Below are positions 36,573 through 44,584 of a stretch of DNA of 64,000 nt, piece by piece. Both the position numbers and the translations under genes were made by a program. The stretch is taken from contig CAVZUA010000002.1 of NCBI GenBank assembly GCA_963778385.1, positions 124,001 to 188,000 on the forward strand, written 5' to 3'. Each line of letters starts with the position of its first letter. Position 1 is the stretch's first letter. This stretch comes from DATARH01 sp963778385 (GTDB lineage Bacteria > Pseudomonadota > Alphaproteobacteria > ATCC43930 > CGMCC-115725). A model generated the notes under the pieces. It worked only from the letters and a program-made list of their open reading frames with translations. It was not told the origin of the DNA and did not search any database.

Positions 36573-38189
36573 TTAGGCGGCCAGCTGCTGCCGGGCCGTC
36601 GCCTTGATCATCGCGGCGCCCTTCTCGGCGATCATGATCGTCGGCGCGTTGGTGTTGGTGGAGCTGACCGCCGGCATGATCGACGCGTCGATGACCCTGA
36701 GTCCCTCGATCCCGTAGACCCGCAGCTCGTCGTCGACGACGCACATCGCGTGGCGGCCCATCATGCAGGTGCAGGTCGCGTGGTAGACCGTGTTGCCGTA
36801 TTGGCGGGCGTAATCAAGGATCTCGTCGTCGCTTTGCACCTGCGGGCCGGGCAGGCTTTCGTCCCGCACGTATTTCTGCAGCGCCGGCGCCTCGAACAGC
36901 TCGCGGATGTAGCGGATGCCCCCTAGCACCGCGCGGCGGTCGGTCTCGTCCGACAGGTAGCGCGGGTTGATCGCCGGCGCGTCGCCGGGCCGTCCGGTCT
37001 TGGCCATCACATAGCCGCGCGATAGCGGCCGCATCTGCCACATCCCGGCGGTGAGACCCGGCTCGCGCTCGAGCTGCCCCACAGTGCCGTTGACGAAGCT
37101 GCCCGGTGCGAACGAGCACTGGATGTCGGGGGTCGCCGATTCCGGCAGCACCTTGACCGACGCGGCCGCCAGCGAGGCGCTGTAGGTCAGCATGCCCTTG
37201 CCGGTAAAGACGTATCTCAACACCTCGCCAGCGAGCCCCAGGCCGTGCGCCTTCTCGTTGGCGGTCGGCACGCCTTCGACCCGGCGGGTGACGCGCACGA
37301 CGTAGTGGTCCTGCATGTTCTTGCCGACGCCGAGCAGCTCGTGCACCATCGGCACGCCGATCTTGCCGAGATGCTCGGGGTCGCCGACCCCGGAGAGCTG
37401 CAGCAGATGCGGCGAGCCGACCGCGCCGGCCGACAGGATCACCTCACGGCCGGCGTCGATGCGCTCCACCGGACCGCCGTTGCGCTGAAGTTCGACGCCG
37501 ACCGCGCGCTTGCCGTCAAACACGACGCGATGCACCAGCGCGTGGGTGACGAGCTGGAGGTTGCCGCGTTTTAGCGCCGGGCGTAGATAGGTGCGCGCGG
37601 TGCTGGCACGGAAGCGGCCACCTCGGGTCTGTTGGCACCAGCCGATGCAGTCATTGTGCAGGCGGGTCAGGTCGTTGACGTCCTCGCGGTATTCGAGGCC
37701 CATCTCCATGCCGGCCTGGATCGCCGCCTCGACGATGGCCGGGCGGTTCATCTTCGAGGTGAAGAGCGGACCTTCCTTGCCGCGCGCCTCGCCGCCCTCG
37801 CCTTCCCAGCGCTCGGCCTGCTTGAAGTAGGGCAGCACATCCTCCCAGCCCCAGCCGCGATTGCCGAGCTGCTGCCAGTGGTCGTAATCCTCGGGTTGTC
37901 CGCGGATATAAATGAGCCCGTTGATCGACGACGAGCCGCCGATCACGCGCCCGCGCGGGTAGAGGATCGCCCGGCCGTTGGTCCCGGGATCGGCCTCAGC
38001 GTAGAAGCCCCAGGTCAGGGTCTTGTGGTCGAGCATCTTCATAAAGCCGGCCGGGATATGGATCAGCGGGTTCCAGTCCTTGCCGCCCGCCTCGATCAGG
38101 ATCACTCGCACCGAGGGCTCCTCGGTCAGCCTGTTGGCCAAGACGCACCCCGCCGACCCGGCGCCGACGATCACATAATCCGCTTGCAT
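36573..38189 (-). CDS. GMC-family FAD oxidoreductase, copy 3 of 3
   Basis: 538 residues from ATG 38189. FAD site VGAGSAGCVLANRL, signature GRVIGGSSSINGLIYIRG, second signature GAVGSPHLLQLSGVGDP. Catalytic His470 (VYHATCTCMMG) and Asn514 (SSTNTNAPT) are 44 residues apart, as expected for active GMC enzymes. First of the three tandem copies in transcription order; the copies are separated only by palindromic repeats. Confidence 0.9.
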   Translation of the reverse strand: MQADYVIVGAGSAGCVLANRLTEEPSVRVILIEAGGKDWNPLIHIPAGFMKMLDHKTLTWGFYAEADPGTNGRAILYPRGRVIGGSSSINGLIYIRGQPEDYDHWQQLGNRGWGWEDVLPYFKQAERWEGEGGEARGKEGPLFTSKMNRPAIVEAAIQAGMEMGLEYREDVNDLTRLHNDCIGWCQQTRGGRFRASTARTYLRPALKRGNLQLVTHALVHRVVFDGKRAVGVELQRNGGPVERIDAGREVILSAGAVGSPHLLQLSGVGDPEHLGKIGVPMVHELLGVGKNMQDHYVVRVTRRVEGVPTANEKAHGLGLAGEVLRYVFTGKGMLTYSASLAAASVKVLPESATPDIQCSFAPGSFVNGTVGQLEREPGLTAGMWQMRPLSRGYVMAKTGRPGDAPAINPRYLSDETDRRAVLGGIRYIRELFEAPALQKYVRDESLPGPQVQSDDEILDYARQYGNTVYHATCTCMMGRHAMCVVDDELRVYGIEGLRVIDASIMPAVSSTNTNAPTIMIAEKGAAMIKATARQQLAA

Positions 38190-38215
38190 GTGTCTGTCTC
38201 CCTCACCCGCGCCTC

Positions 38216-38293
38216 GTCACCCCCGCGCAGGCGGGGGTCCAGGGCAATCGGCCCGTCACTCGCCCCTGGATTCCCGCCTTCGCGGGAATGACG
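38216..38293. repeat. Intergenic palindromic repeat, family B
   Basis: Near-identical to 11478-11554: CCCCCGCGCAGGCGGGGG and TTCCCGCCTTCGCGGGAA hairpins around a CCAGGG/CCCTGG pair. It lies between the divergent GMC copy 3 and MOSC genes. Confidence 0.87.
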
Positions 38294-38396
38294 ATCGGGG
38301 TTCGCCGGCTTTTCCCGCGCATACTCTAGCGCAGCGAAACCGGATGAAAATCCGCTTCTTGCGGCCTACTCTCATGCAGGCGAGAGGGAGCCGCCG

Positions 38397-39176
38397 ATGA
38401 CCGCGACGATCACCAGCCTCTATCGCTACCCGGTGAAGGGGCTTTCCGCCGAGACGCTGCAACGAGCGGTGCTCGATGTCGGGCAATGCCTGCCGCATGA
38501 CCGCCGTTTCGCGGTGGCGCTCGGCTCGACCGGATTCGACCCGGCGCGGCCGCAATGGCTGTCGAAAACGCATTTCATCATGCTGATGCGCGACGAGAGC
38601 CTTGCCCGCCTAGCGACCCGGTTCGACGCGGAGAGCGGAGTGCTGACGATCGCCGAGGCCGAACGCGTGCTGCTGCAGGCACCGCTCACCGAGCCGCAGG
38701 GACAGCACGCGATCGCGGCGTTTTTCGATGCCTTCCTCGGCGGCGTCGTACCGGGGCCGCTGCACGTCGTCGAGGCACCGGGTCATGCCTTTGCCGACGC
38801 GCGGCCAAAGCCCAACGCCTCGACCGACAAGTACGTGTCGCTGATCAATCTCGCGAGTATCCGCGATCTGGAAGGCAAGATCGGTCGCGAGGTCGACCCG
38901 CTCCGCTTCCGCGCCAACGTCTATTTCGACGGCGTGCCGGCTTGGACGGAGCAGAACTGGATGGAGCGCGGGATCGACATCGCCGGCGCCCGGCTGCGCG
39001 TCATCGCCCCGATCACCCGCTGCGCCGCGACCGAGGTCAACCCGAGGACCGCCGAGCGCGACATCAAGATGGTTGCCGAACTGATGCGCCACTATGGCCA
39101 TAACCTGATGGGCATCTACGCCGAGGTCGTCGGCGGTGGCGCGATCGCCATCGATGACAAGCTGAGTGTCTCCTGA
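38397..39176 (+). CDS. MOSC domain-containing protein
   Basis: 259 residues. N-terminal beta-barrel (TATITSLYRYPVKGLSAETL) followed by the MOSC domain: KYVSLINLASIRDLE, DPLRFRANVYFDGVPAW and IAPITRCAATEVNP with the conserved Cys. In characterised members (YcbX, YiiM, mARC) this domain binds the molybdenum cofactor and reduces N-hydroxylated compounds. A redox partner is not visible next to it, and there is no ferredoxin extension here. Confidence 0.88.
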   Translation: MTATITSLYRYPVKGLSAETLQRAVLDVGQCLPHDRRFAVALGSTGFDPARPQWLSKTHFIMLMRDESLARLATRFDAESGVLTIAEAERVLLQAPLTEPQGQHAIAAFFDAFLGGVVPGPLHVVEAPGHAFADARPKPNASTDKYVSLINLASIRDLEGKIGREVDPLRFRANVYFDGVPAWTEQNWMERGIDIAGARLRVIAPITRCAATEVNPRTAERDIKMVAELMRHYGHNLMGIYAEVVGGGAIAIDDKLSVS

Positions 39177-39348
39177 CCGCCACGCTTCGTCGAGCGCCGA
39201 AGCGTCGATGCCATTGCCTCCGGTGTACTTGTTTCGTGCGCGACCGTATTTATCTATCAGGTGCCCCTTGGCGGCGGTGAACTGACGCCCGCGGATCAAG
39301 CGCGTGCCCGAGGCCTATGGTCCTCATCCGATTAAGGAATTGCACGAA

Positions 39349-40758
39349 ATGACAGAGGAAGCCGAAGCCCTGTTTGCCGTGCTGCGGCAATCGGCGAGCG
39401 ACGCCGTGGTGCCGGCCATCGAGGCGCTGGTGCGCGAAGCCCCCGATCGGGCGCTGTGCCGCATCAACGCGCTCAAATTCGCCGCCCAGCGCGAGCTCGA
39501 CGAGGAAGAAACGATCGCCACGTTCCTGCATGCCGCACGGCTCGGCATCTTTGAACTGTCGTGGAACGTGGTGTGCCCCGGCTGCGGTGGCGTGCTCGGT
39601 GAGGGCGACACGCTGAAAACCGTCGGCCACGACGATTATGTCTGCGCGTTGTGCGCCAGCGGCTACCAAGCCTCGCTCGACGGGATGGTCGAGGTGACGT
39701 TTACCGTGACCCGCCGGGTTCGCCGCATCGCCGCGCACGACCCGCACGAACTGCCCTTCGCCGAATATTTCCGCCAAGTATTCTGGGCCTCGGCAATGGA
39801 TTTGCCCGAGGATATCGAGCACGCGATCAATGAGCTCACGCTAGACACGCTCGAATTACCGGCGCACGAAAAGGCGCAGTTGTCGCTGCAGTTGCCGACG
39901 GAATTCCTGATCGTCTTCGAGCCGGTGACCCATGCCGCGCAGTTCATCGAGGTCAAGGGCGAGCCGACCCGCGAACGGCAGAACCTGTCGGTCGTGTTCA
40001 CCGGCCTGCGGGCGCCGACGACGACGATCGAGATGCGCCCGGGCCCGCTGCGGCTGAGCTTCGAAAACCGCACGGGCGAACGCATCCTGCCCGGGCTGTG
40101 GGTGGCCGGCGAGGCGCTGCACCAGCTCCTGGACGTGCGGAACCCTTTTCTGTCGGCGAAGCGGATGCTCACCAACCAGGTGTTCCGGGACCTTTACGGC
40201 ACCGATACGCTCGACGCCGAACAGCGCCTCAAGATCACCAGCCTGACGTTCCTCTTCACCGACCTTAAAGGCTCGACGGAACTCTACGAACGGGTCGGCG
40301 ATCTGGCCGCCTTCGACCTGGTGCGCGCCCATTTCCACGTGCTACATAGCATTGTCGGGTCCGAAACCGGGGCGGTCGTCAAGACCATCGGCGATGCGGT
40401 GATGGCGACCTTCCCCTCGCCCGACCGCGCCGTGGCGGCGGCCTTGCGCATGCGAGACGCGATGGACCGACTCAACACCGAGCGCGGCGGTGAGGACCTG
40501 CTGCTCAAAATCGGCATTCACGAAGGCCCCTGTCTCGCGGTCGTGCTCAACGAACGCCAGGATTTTTTTGGCCAGACCGTCAACATCGCCGCGCGCGTCC
40601 AAGGGCTCGCGACATCGCAAGCGATCTGCGCCACCGGCCAGGTGATCCAGCACCCGCAAACCTCGTCGCTGCTGGCGCAGCGCGGCCTCATCCCCGTTGC
40701 CGAACAACGCGAGCTGCGCGGCATCACCGACGAATACGCGGTGTACGAGATCCCGTGA
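39349..40758 (+). CDS. Class III adenylate/guanylate cyclase with DUF5939-like N-terminus
   Basis: 469 residues from ATG 39349 (AAGGA ten bases upstream); a GTG at 39304 would add 15 residues. The N-terminal part is a DUF5939-type regulatory region with a four-Cys zinc-ribbon pattern (CPGCGG and, 27 residues on, CALCAS). The cyclase domain begins near residue 300: metal Asp305 in FLFTDLKGSTELYERVG, second metal Asp in IGDAVMATFPSPDRA, transition-state Asn/Arg in QTVNIAARVQ. It makes cAMP or cGMP in the cytosol; the substrate-specifying residues were not resolved by eye. Its stop abuts that of the convergent DUF2442 gene. Confidence 0.85.
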   Translation: MTEEAEALFAVLRQSASDAVVPAIEALVREAPDRALCRINALKFAAQRELDEEETIATFLHAARLGIFELSWNVVCPGCGGVLGEGDTLKTVGHDDYVCALCASGYQASLDGMVEVTFTVTRRVRRIAAHDPHELPFAEYFRQVFWASAMDLPEDIEHAINELTLDTLELPAHEKAQLSLQLPTEFLIVFEPVTHAAQFIEVKGEPTRERQNLSVVFTGLRAPTTTIEMRPGPLRLSFENRTGERILPGLWVAGEALHQLLDVRNPFLSAKRMLTNQVFRDLYGTDTLDAEQRLKITSLTFLFTDLKGSTELYERVGDLAAFDLVRAHFHVLHSIVGSETGAVVKTIGDAVMATFPSPDRAVAAALRMRDAMDRLNTERGGEDLLLKIGIHEGPCLAVVLNERQDFFGQTVNIAARVQGLATSQAICATGQVIQHPQTSSLLAQRGLIPVAEQRELRGITDEYAVYEIP

Positions 40759-41190
40759 TTACGCGGCCCGCGCCGCGGCATCGAGCCCGATCGCGGCAAG
40801 CCGTACCGTCTTGGGAAGCAGATGCGACCCGGCCTCGTAGTAGCGCCACATGCGAGGACTCACGCCAAGCGCCCGCGCCGCGCCCGCCTGCGTCAGGCGG
40901 TGCGCGCGGCGCCAGGCTCGCAGCCACGCCGCTCCTTGTTCGAGCGCCAAACGCCATAGGGTGTCGGCGGAAATCTCCATGTCATCCGACCAGCCGATCG
41001 ACCATCCCCATTCTCCGACCACGACTTTGCCCAACAGATCGTCGTCAGACCGCAGCGGCGCGAAGATCGCAAAACGCGCGAGATGCTCGGACAAGTCGAT
41101 CAGGCTGTCGCCTCCGGCCTTCCAGGTGACGGTGATGCGACGGCCACCGGCGGTTTGCACGGCGCGGACATTCGCGGCCTCGTTCCCCAT
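40759..41190 (-). CDS. DUF2442 protein fused to XRE-type HTH
   Basis: 143 residues from ATG 41190. Residues 1-85 match the DUF2442 layout (VTWKAGGDSLIDLSEHLARF...EWGWSIGWSDDMEISADTLW). Residues 86-143 are a helix-turn-helix: AWRRAHRLTQAGAARALGVSPRMWRYYEAG. The start lies 2 bp after the DUF4160 stop, so the two are translationally coupled. In other genomes DUF2442 and DUF4160 genes are paired and have been suggested as toxin-antitoxin-like units; here the HTH fusion suggests self-regulation. Function not demonstrated. Confidence 0.78.
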   Translation of the reverse strand: MGNEAANVRAVQTAGGRRITVTWKAGGDSLIDLSEHLARFAIFAPLRSDDDLLGKVVVGEWGWSIGWSDDMEISADTLWRLALEQGAAWLRAWRRAHRLTQAGAARALGVSPRMWRYYEAGSHLLPKTVRLAAIGLDAAARAA

Positions 41191-41192
41191 CG

Positions 41193-41420
41193 TTATACTC
41201 TCCGGTTCAGCCTGTCCCACTCGCGGCGGAGGAGGCCGATATTGGCCGCGGCCCATGCCATCGCATCTGCCGCCTGACGGACGCTACCGGCTCGCACCGA
41301 CAGCGATTCGATTTCAACGATCGCTCGGAATCCGCGTCCCCCAATGTGAAAATGCGGCGGCACATGATCATCGGCATAGATGGCGATCTTGCAGGTCGCG
41401 AAACGCTGAATGGTCGGCAT
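41193..41420 (-). CDS. DUF4160 domain protein
   Basis: 75 residues, MPTIQRFATCKIAIYADDHV followed by PPHFHIGGRGFRAIVEI, the typical DUF4160 signature (DH.PPHFH). First gene of a two-gene unit with the DUF2442-HTH protein. A possible toxin partner, on the basis of pairing only. Confidence 0.8.
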   Translation of the reverse strand: MPTIQRFATCKIAIYADDHVPPHFHIGGRGFRAIVEIESLSVRAGSVRQAADAMAWAAANIGLLRREWDRLNRRV

Positions 41421-41467
41421 CGCGCATATTTTTAGGCAATGATTGCCGCCTGCGCAACTGATCTCGC

Positions 41468-41541
41468 GTAGAATGGGTTAAGCGGAGCGATACCCATCAT
41501 CGGCAACGTCGATGGCTTCGCTTTGCTCAACCCGTCTTACA
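41468..41541. repeat. Intergenic palindromic repeat, family F (degenerate)
   Basis: GTAGAATGGGTTAAG at the left and TTGCTCAACCCGTCTTAC at the right, with inner TACCCATCAT/GATGGCTTCG. Same family as 29088-29163 with several substitutions. Confidence 0.65.
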
Positions 41542-41600
41542 AGGCGCGATGATTTGCCACCGCGGGTGTTTGCAAAGCTCGGCTGCCGCGGAGAGGCCCC

Positions 41601-41774
41601 ATGCTCAGACTGGCCCTGTTCTTCTTTGTCGTATCGATTATCGCCGCGCTGTTCGGCTTCACCGGCATCTCGATGGCCACAGCCGGCATCGCCAAGATCC
41701 TGTTCTTCTTGTTCATCGTGTTCTTCCTGATCTTCCTGGTCGCGGGGCTGATGCTCGGCTCGGCCTTGTGGTGA
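41601..41774 (+). CDS. DUF1328 family small membrane protein
   Basis: 57 residues, MLRLALFFFVVSIIAALFGF then GISMATAGIAKILFFLFIVF and a C-terminal GLMLGSALW. Two membrane helices with a short loop, matching the DUF1328/YtjA family of small inner-membrane proteins found widely in Proteobacteria and often stress-induced. GGAGAGG precedes the ATG. Role unknown. Confidence 0.85.
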   Translation: MLRLALFFFVVSIIAALFGFTGISMATAGIAKILFFLFIVFFLIFLVAGLMLGSALW

Positions 41775-41844
41775 CGCGGCGCCGCCATGGCGTTGCGGCC
41801 GGTTTTTGCTAATATCGCCGCAGCGAAACCTGTCGAGGTCCGTC

Positions 41845-42447
41845 ATGGCGGAGCCCAAATCCGTGATTCCCGAGCGCGCGGTAACGCCGGTCGGGGTCAA
41901 CCATCTCGTCCTCAATGTCCGCGACATCGAGGAGTCGCACCAATTCTGGACCGAGATCGTTGGCATGCAGGAGGTCGGCCGGCTAAAGCCCGGCACGCCG
42001 GAGCGGCCGCGCCCGGTGATGCGCTTCTACAGCGCCGACCATGACGGCAAGCTCAACCACCACGACATCGCGCTGGTCGAGAACAAGGACCTGCCGCCGC
42101 GGCCCAAGGAATGGGCGATGTTCGGCACGCCGGTCGCGGTCAATCACATCGCCATCGCCCTGCCCGGCCGCGACGCCTGGCTGAATCAGCTCCAATTCCT
42201 GCAGAGCCGCGGCGTCAAGTTCGAGCGCCGGGTCAACCACGGCATGACCCGCAGCGTCTATATCAGCGACCCGAACGGCTACGGCGTCGAGCTACTCTAC
42301 GAGCTGCCGCGCGAGATGTGGGAAGACGATATCGACACTGCGCTCAACTGGGCCGAGAACCTACCGACCGAGGGCGAGGCGGCGCTGGTCGACGAGATCG
42401 ACAAGGCGCCGAGCTTCGGCCCGAGGGCGAAGCAGGCGGCGGAATAG
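41845..42447 (+). CDS. VOC family protein (extradiol dioxygenase-like), copy 1
   Basis: 200 residues from ATG 41845 (an upstream in-frame ATG at 41806 is not preferred). Vicinal-oxygen-chelate fold: metal ligands are expected at His in VNHLVLNVRDIEESHQFW, His in VNHIAIAL and Glu in GVELLYELPREMW. The C-terminal extension ends PSFGPRAKQAAE. 22 bp before a paralogue with the same ending, so the pair arose by duplication. It may open or isomerise aromatic or related compounds; substrate unknown. Confidence 0.83.
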   Translation: MAEPKSVIPERAVTPVGVNHLVLNVRDIEESHQFWTEIVGMQEVGRLKPGTPERPRPVMRFYSADHDGKLNHHDIALVENKDLPPRPKEWAMFGTPVAVNHIAIALPGRDAWLNQLQFLQSRGVKFERRVNHGMTRSVYISDPNGYGVELLYELPREMWEDDIDTALNWAENLPTEGEAALVDEIDKAPSFGPRAKQAAE

Positions 42448-42469
42448 ACATTTCGAACGGGAGGTAAAG

Positions 42470-43039
42470 ATGGCAGCACCGGTCGGCATCAACCACGTCG
42501 TGCTCAATGTCCGCGACATGGAAGCGTCGCATCAATTCTGGACCGAGATCATCGGCCTGAAGCAGGTCGGGGCACTGCACCCGCGCGCCGAGATGGGCCG
42601 GACGCCGCGCATGCAGTTCTACAGCGGCGACCATGACGGCAAATACACCCATCACGATGTCGCCTTGGTCGAGAACCCCAACCTGCCGCCACCCGCGGAA
42701 TGGGGCCTCTTCGACCGGCCGGTGGCGATCAACCACATCGCGATCGCCATGCCGAGCCGCGAGGCGTTCGTCGCCAAGCTCGCCGAACTGCAGGAGAAGG
42801 GTGTCAAGTTCAACATGCGGGTCAATCACGGCGTGACCCACAGCGTCTATATCAGCGACCCCAACGGCTACGGCGTCGAGCTGCTCTACGAGTTGCCGCG
42901 CGAGATGTGGGAAAGCGATATCGACGCCGGCATCAATTATTTCGAGCCACTGCCGACCGAGGGACCCGACGCGCTGATCGACGATCTCGAGAACGCGCCG
43001 AGCTTCGGCCCAAGGGAATCGGCTTCAGCGGCCGAGTAA
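42470..43039 (+). CDS. VOC family protein (extradiol dioxygenase-like), copy 2
   Basis: 189 residues. His in INHVVLNVRDMEASHQFW, His in INHIAIAM and Glu in GVELLYELPREMW form the usual metal triad. It shares near-identical stretches with copy 1 (VNHG-THSVYISDPNGYGVE) and lacks the 11-residue N-terminal extension. Preceded by a good GGAGG ribosome site and followed after 9 bp by the aminotransferase start, so probably one operon. Confidence 0.83.
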   Translation: MAAPVGINHVVLNVRDMEASHQFWTEIIGLKQVGALHPRAEMGRTPRMQFYSGDHDGKYTHHDVALVENPNLPPPAEWGLFDRPVAINHIAIAMPSREAFVAKLAELQEKGVKFNMRVNHGVTHSVYISDPNGYGVELLYELPREMWESDIDAGINYFEPLPTEGPDALIDDLENAPSFGPRESASAAE

Positions 43040-43048
43040 CCCCACCTC

Positions 43049-44233
43049 ATGCGCTTCGCCCCTCTCGTCGAGCGGGTCGCCGGCAGAGGGGTCGGGACCT
43101 GGGACACCCATATCCGCGCACGGCGGATGATCGAGGCCGGCACCGACGTCTTTCTGCTGACCGTCGGCAACCCGGACCAGCAGCCCGCCACCAAGATGAT
43201 CGACGCGACGGTCGCCGCGCTGCGCAGCGGCCGCACGCTCTACGCGCCGACCATCGGCTATCCGCAGCTGCGCGCGGCGATCGCCGCACGTTGCGCGCGA
43301 CGCTCCGGACGGCCCTGCGCCGCTGACAATGTCGCGGTGGTGCCCGGCGCGCAGGGCGGGCTGTTCAGCGCGCTGAGCTCCATCGCCGGCGCCGGTGACG
43401 AGGTCATCATCCCGGAGCCGATCTACGCGACCTACGAGGGGGTGGTCGGCGCGGCCGGCGCGACCATGGTGACGGTGCCGCTCGAAGCCGCGCGCGGCTT
43501 TCGCCCCGACATCGACGCCATCGCCGCCGCGATCACGCCGCGCACCCGCGTCATCTGGATCAACACTCCGCACAACCCGACCGGCGTCGTGTTCACCGCC
43601 GACGAGATGGAAGCGATCGCCGCGCTGTGCCGCGCGAACGATCTGTGGCTGTTGTCCGACGAGGTTTACGAAGACCTTGCCTTTGCCCGGCCGCATCGCG
43701 GCGCGTGGTCGCTGCCGGACATAGCGGACCGGGCGATCGTCATCGGCAGCCTGTCGAAATCGCATGCGGTGCCGGCGTTCCGTCTCGGCTGGATGATCGC
43801 CCCGCCGGCGCTGATCCAGCATGTCAGCAACTTGCTGCTCAGCGTCACTTATGGCAGCCCGGCCTTTCTGCAGGACGGCGCGCTCGCCGCACTGTCGGCC
43901 GATCTGCCCGAGGTCGCGGCGCTGCACGAGGACTACCGCCGTCGCGCGGCGCTGTTCTGCCCAATCCTCGCCGAGGCGCCGCATTGCCGCGTCGTGCCGC
44001 CCGAGGGCGGGATGTTCGTGCTGCTCGACATCCGCCCGACCGGACTCAGCGCCGAAGAATTCGCCCAGGGCCTGCTCGATGCCGAGCATGTCGCGACGCT
44101 GCCGTGCGACGGCTTCGGCGCCAGTGCCGAGGGCTATCTGCGCATCTGCCTCGGCGTCCCCGACGCCCGGCTCGAAGAAGCCGGCGACCGCATTGTCCGC
44201 TTCGCCCAACGCCTCGCTCAGCGGCCGGTCTGA
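43049..44233 (+). CDS. PLP-dependent class I/II aminotransferase
   Basis: 394 residues. Fold-type I features: NVAVVPGAQGGLFSAL (small-domain/PLP phosphate loop), INTPHNPTGVVFTADEM, LSDEVYEDL, and the Schiff-base Lys237 in GSLSKSHAVPAFRLGW. The second conserved Arg for the substrate carboxylate lies in GYLRICLGV. It belongs to the aspartate/arginine-pyruvate-type branch, converting an amino acid to its keto acid. It sits 9 bp after the VOC pair. Confidence 0.88.
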   Translation: MRFAPLVERVAGRGVGTWDTHIRARRMIEAGTDVFLLTVGNPDQQPATKMIDATVAALRSGRTLYAPTIGYPQLRAAIAARCARRSGRPCAADNVAVVPGAQGGLFSALSSIAGAGDEVIIPEPIYATYEGVVGAAGATMVTVPLEAARGFRPDIDAIAAAITPRTRVIWINTPHNPTGVVFTADEMEAIAALCRANDLWLLSDEVYEDLAFARPHRGAWSLPDIADRAIVIGSLSKSHAVPAFRLGWMIAPPALIQHVSNLLLSVTYGSPAFLQDGALAALSADLPEVAALHEDYRRRAALFCPILAEAPHCRVVPPEGGMFVLLDIRPTGLSAEEFAQGLLDAEHVATLPCDGFGASAEGYLRICLGVPDARLEEAGDRIVRFAQRLAQRPV

Positions 44234-44252
44234 GGGCTGCAGAAGCGCGATT

Positions 44253-44580
44253 GCGTCCTTCGAGACGGCCGCTCCGCGGTCTCCTCAAAGTCTGATCCGA
44301 AACTATCTTCGTCATTCCGGGGCGGCCCGCCGGGCCGAACCCGGAACCCATGAACACAGTCTTGTCCAAGCTCTCCCGAGCGGCGGAACGCTCTTTTCGA
44401 GGTCCGTGTGCATGGGTTCCGGGTTCATCGCCGCGCGATGCCCCGGATGACGCCAGAAAACGGCACCCGCAGTATGTCTGAAGCATTTTGGGTCAGGCTC
44501 TCAGGATGACGATGAGACGGAACGGCATCAAGAAAAGGTGTCATCCTGAGGAGCGCCGTCGGGCGCGTCTCGAAGAACGC
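44253..44580. repeat. Family D palindromic repeat interrupted by a 212-bp insertion
   Basis: The left part starts GCGTCCTTCGAGACGG and stops at CTCCTCA (44287); the right part resumes with CTCAGGATGACG at 44500 and ends CGCGTCTCGAAGAACGC. Removing 44288-44503 restores the CTCAGGATGA centre seen in the intact copy at 30180-30290. Confidence 0.75.
44288..44499. mobile_element. Palindromic MITE-like element flanked by a 4-bp duplication
   Basis: The insertion is 212 bp and is flanked on both sides by CTCA (44284-44287 and 44500-44503). Its ends are imperfect inverted repeats (AGTCTGATCCGAAA against AGCCTGACCCAAAA, 11 of 14). Inside, ATTCCGGGGCGGC...GAACCCGGAACCCATGAACAC faces GTGCATGGGTTCCGGGTTC...GCCCCGGATGAC, a long snap-back hairpin. 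No coding potential. Confidence 0.6.
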
Positions 44581-44584
44581 ACTG

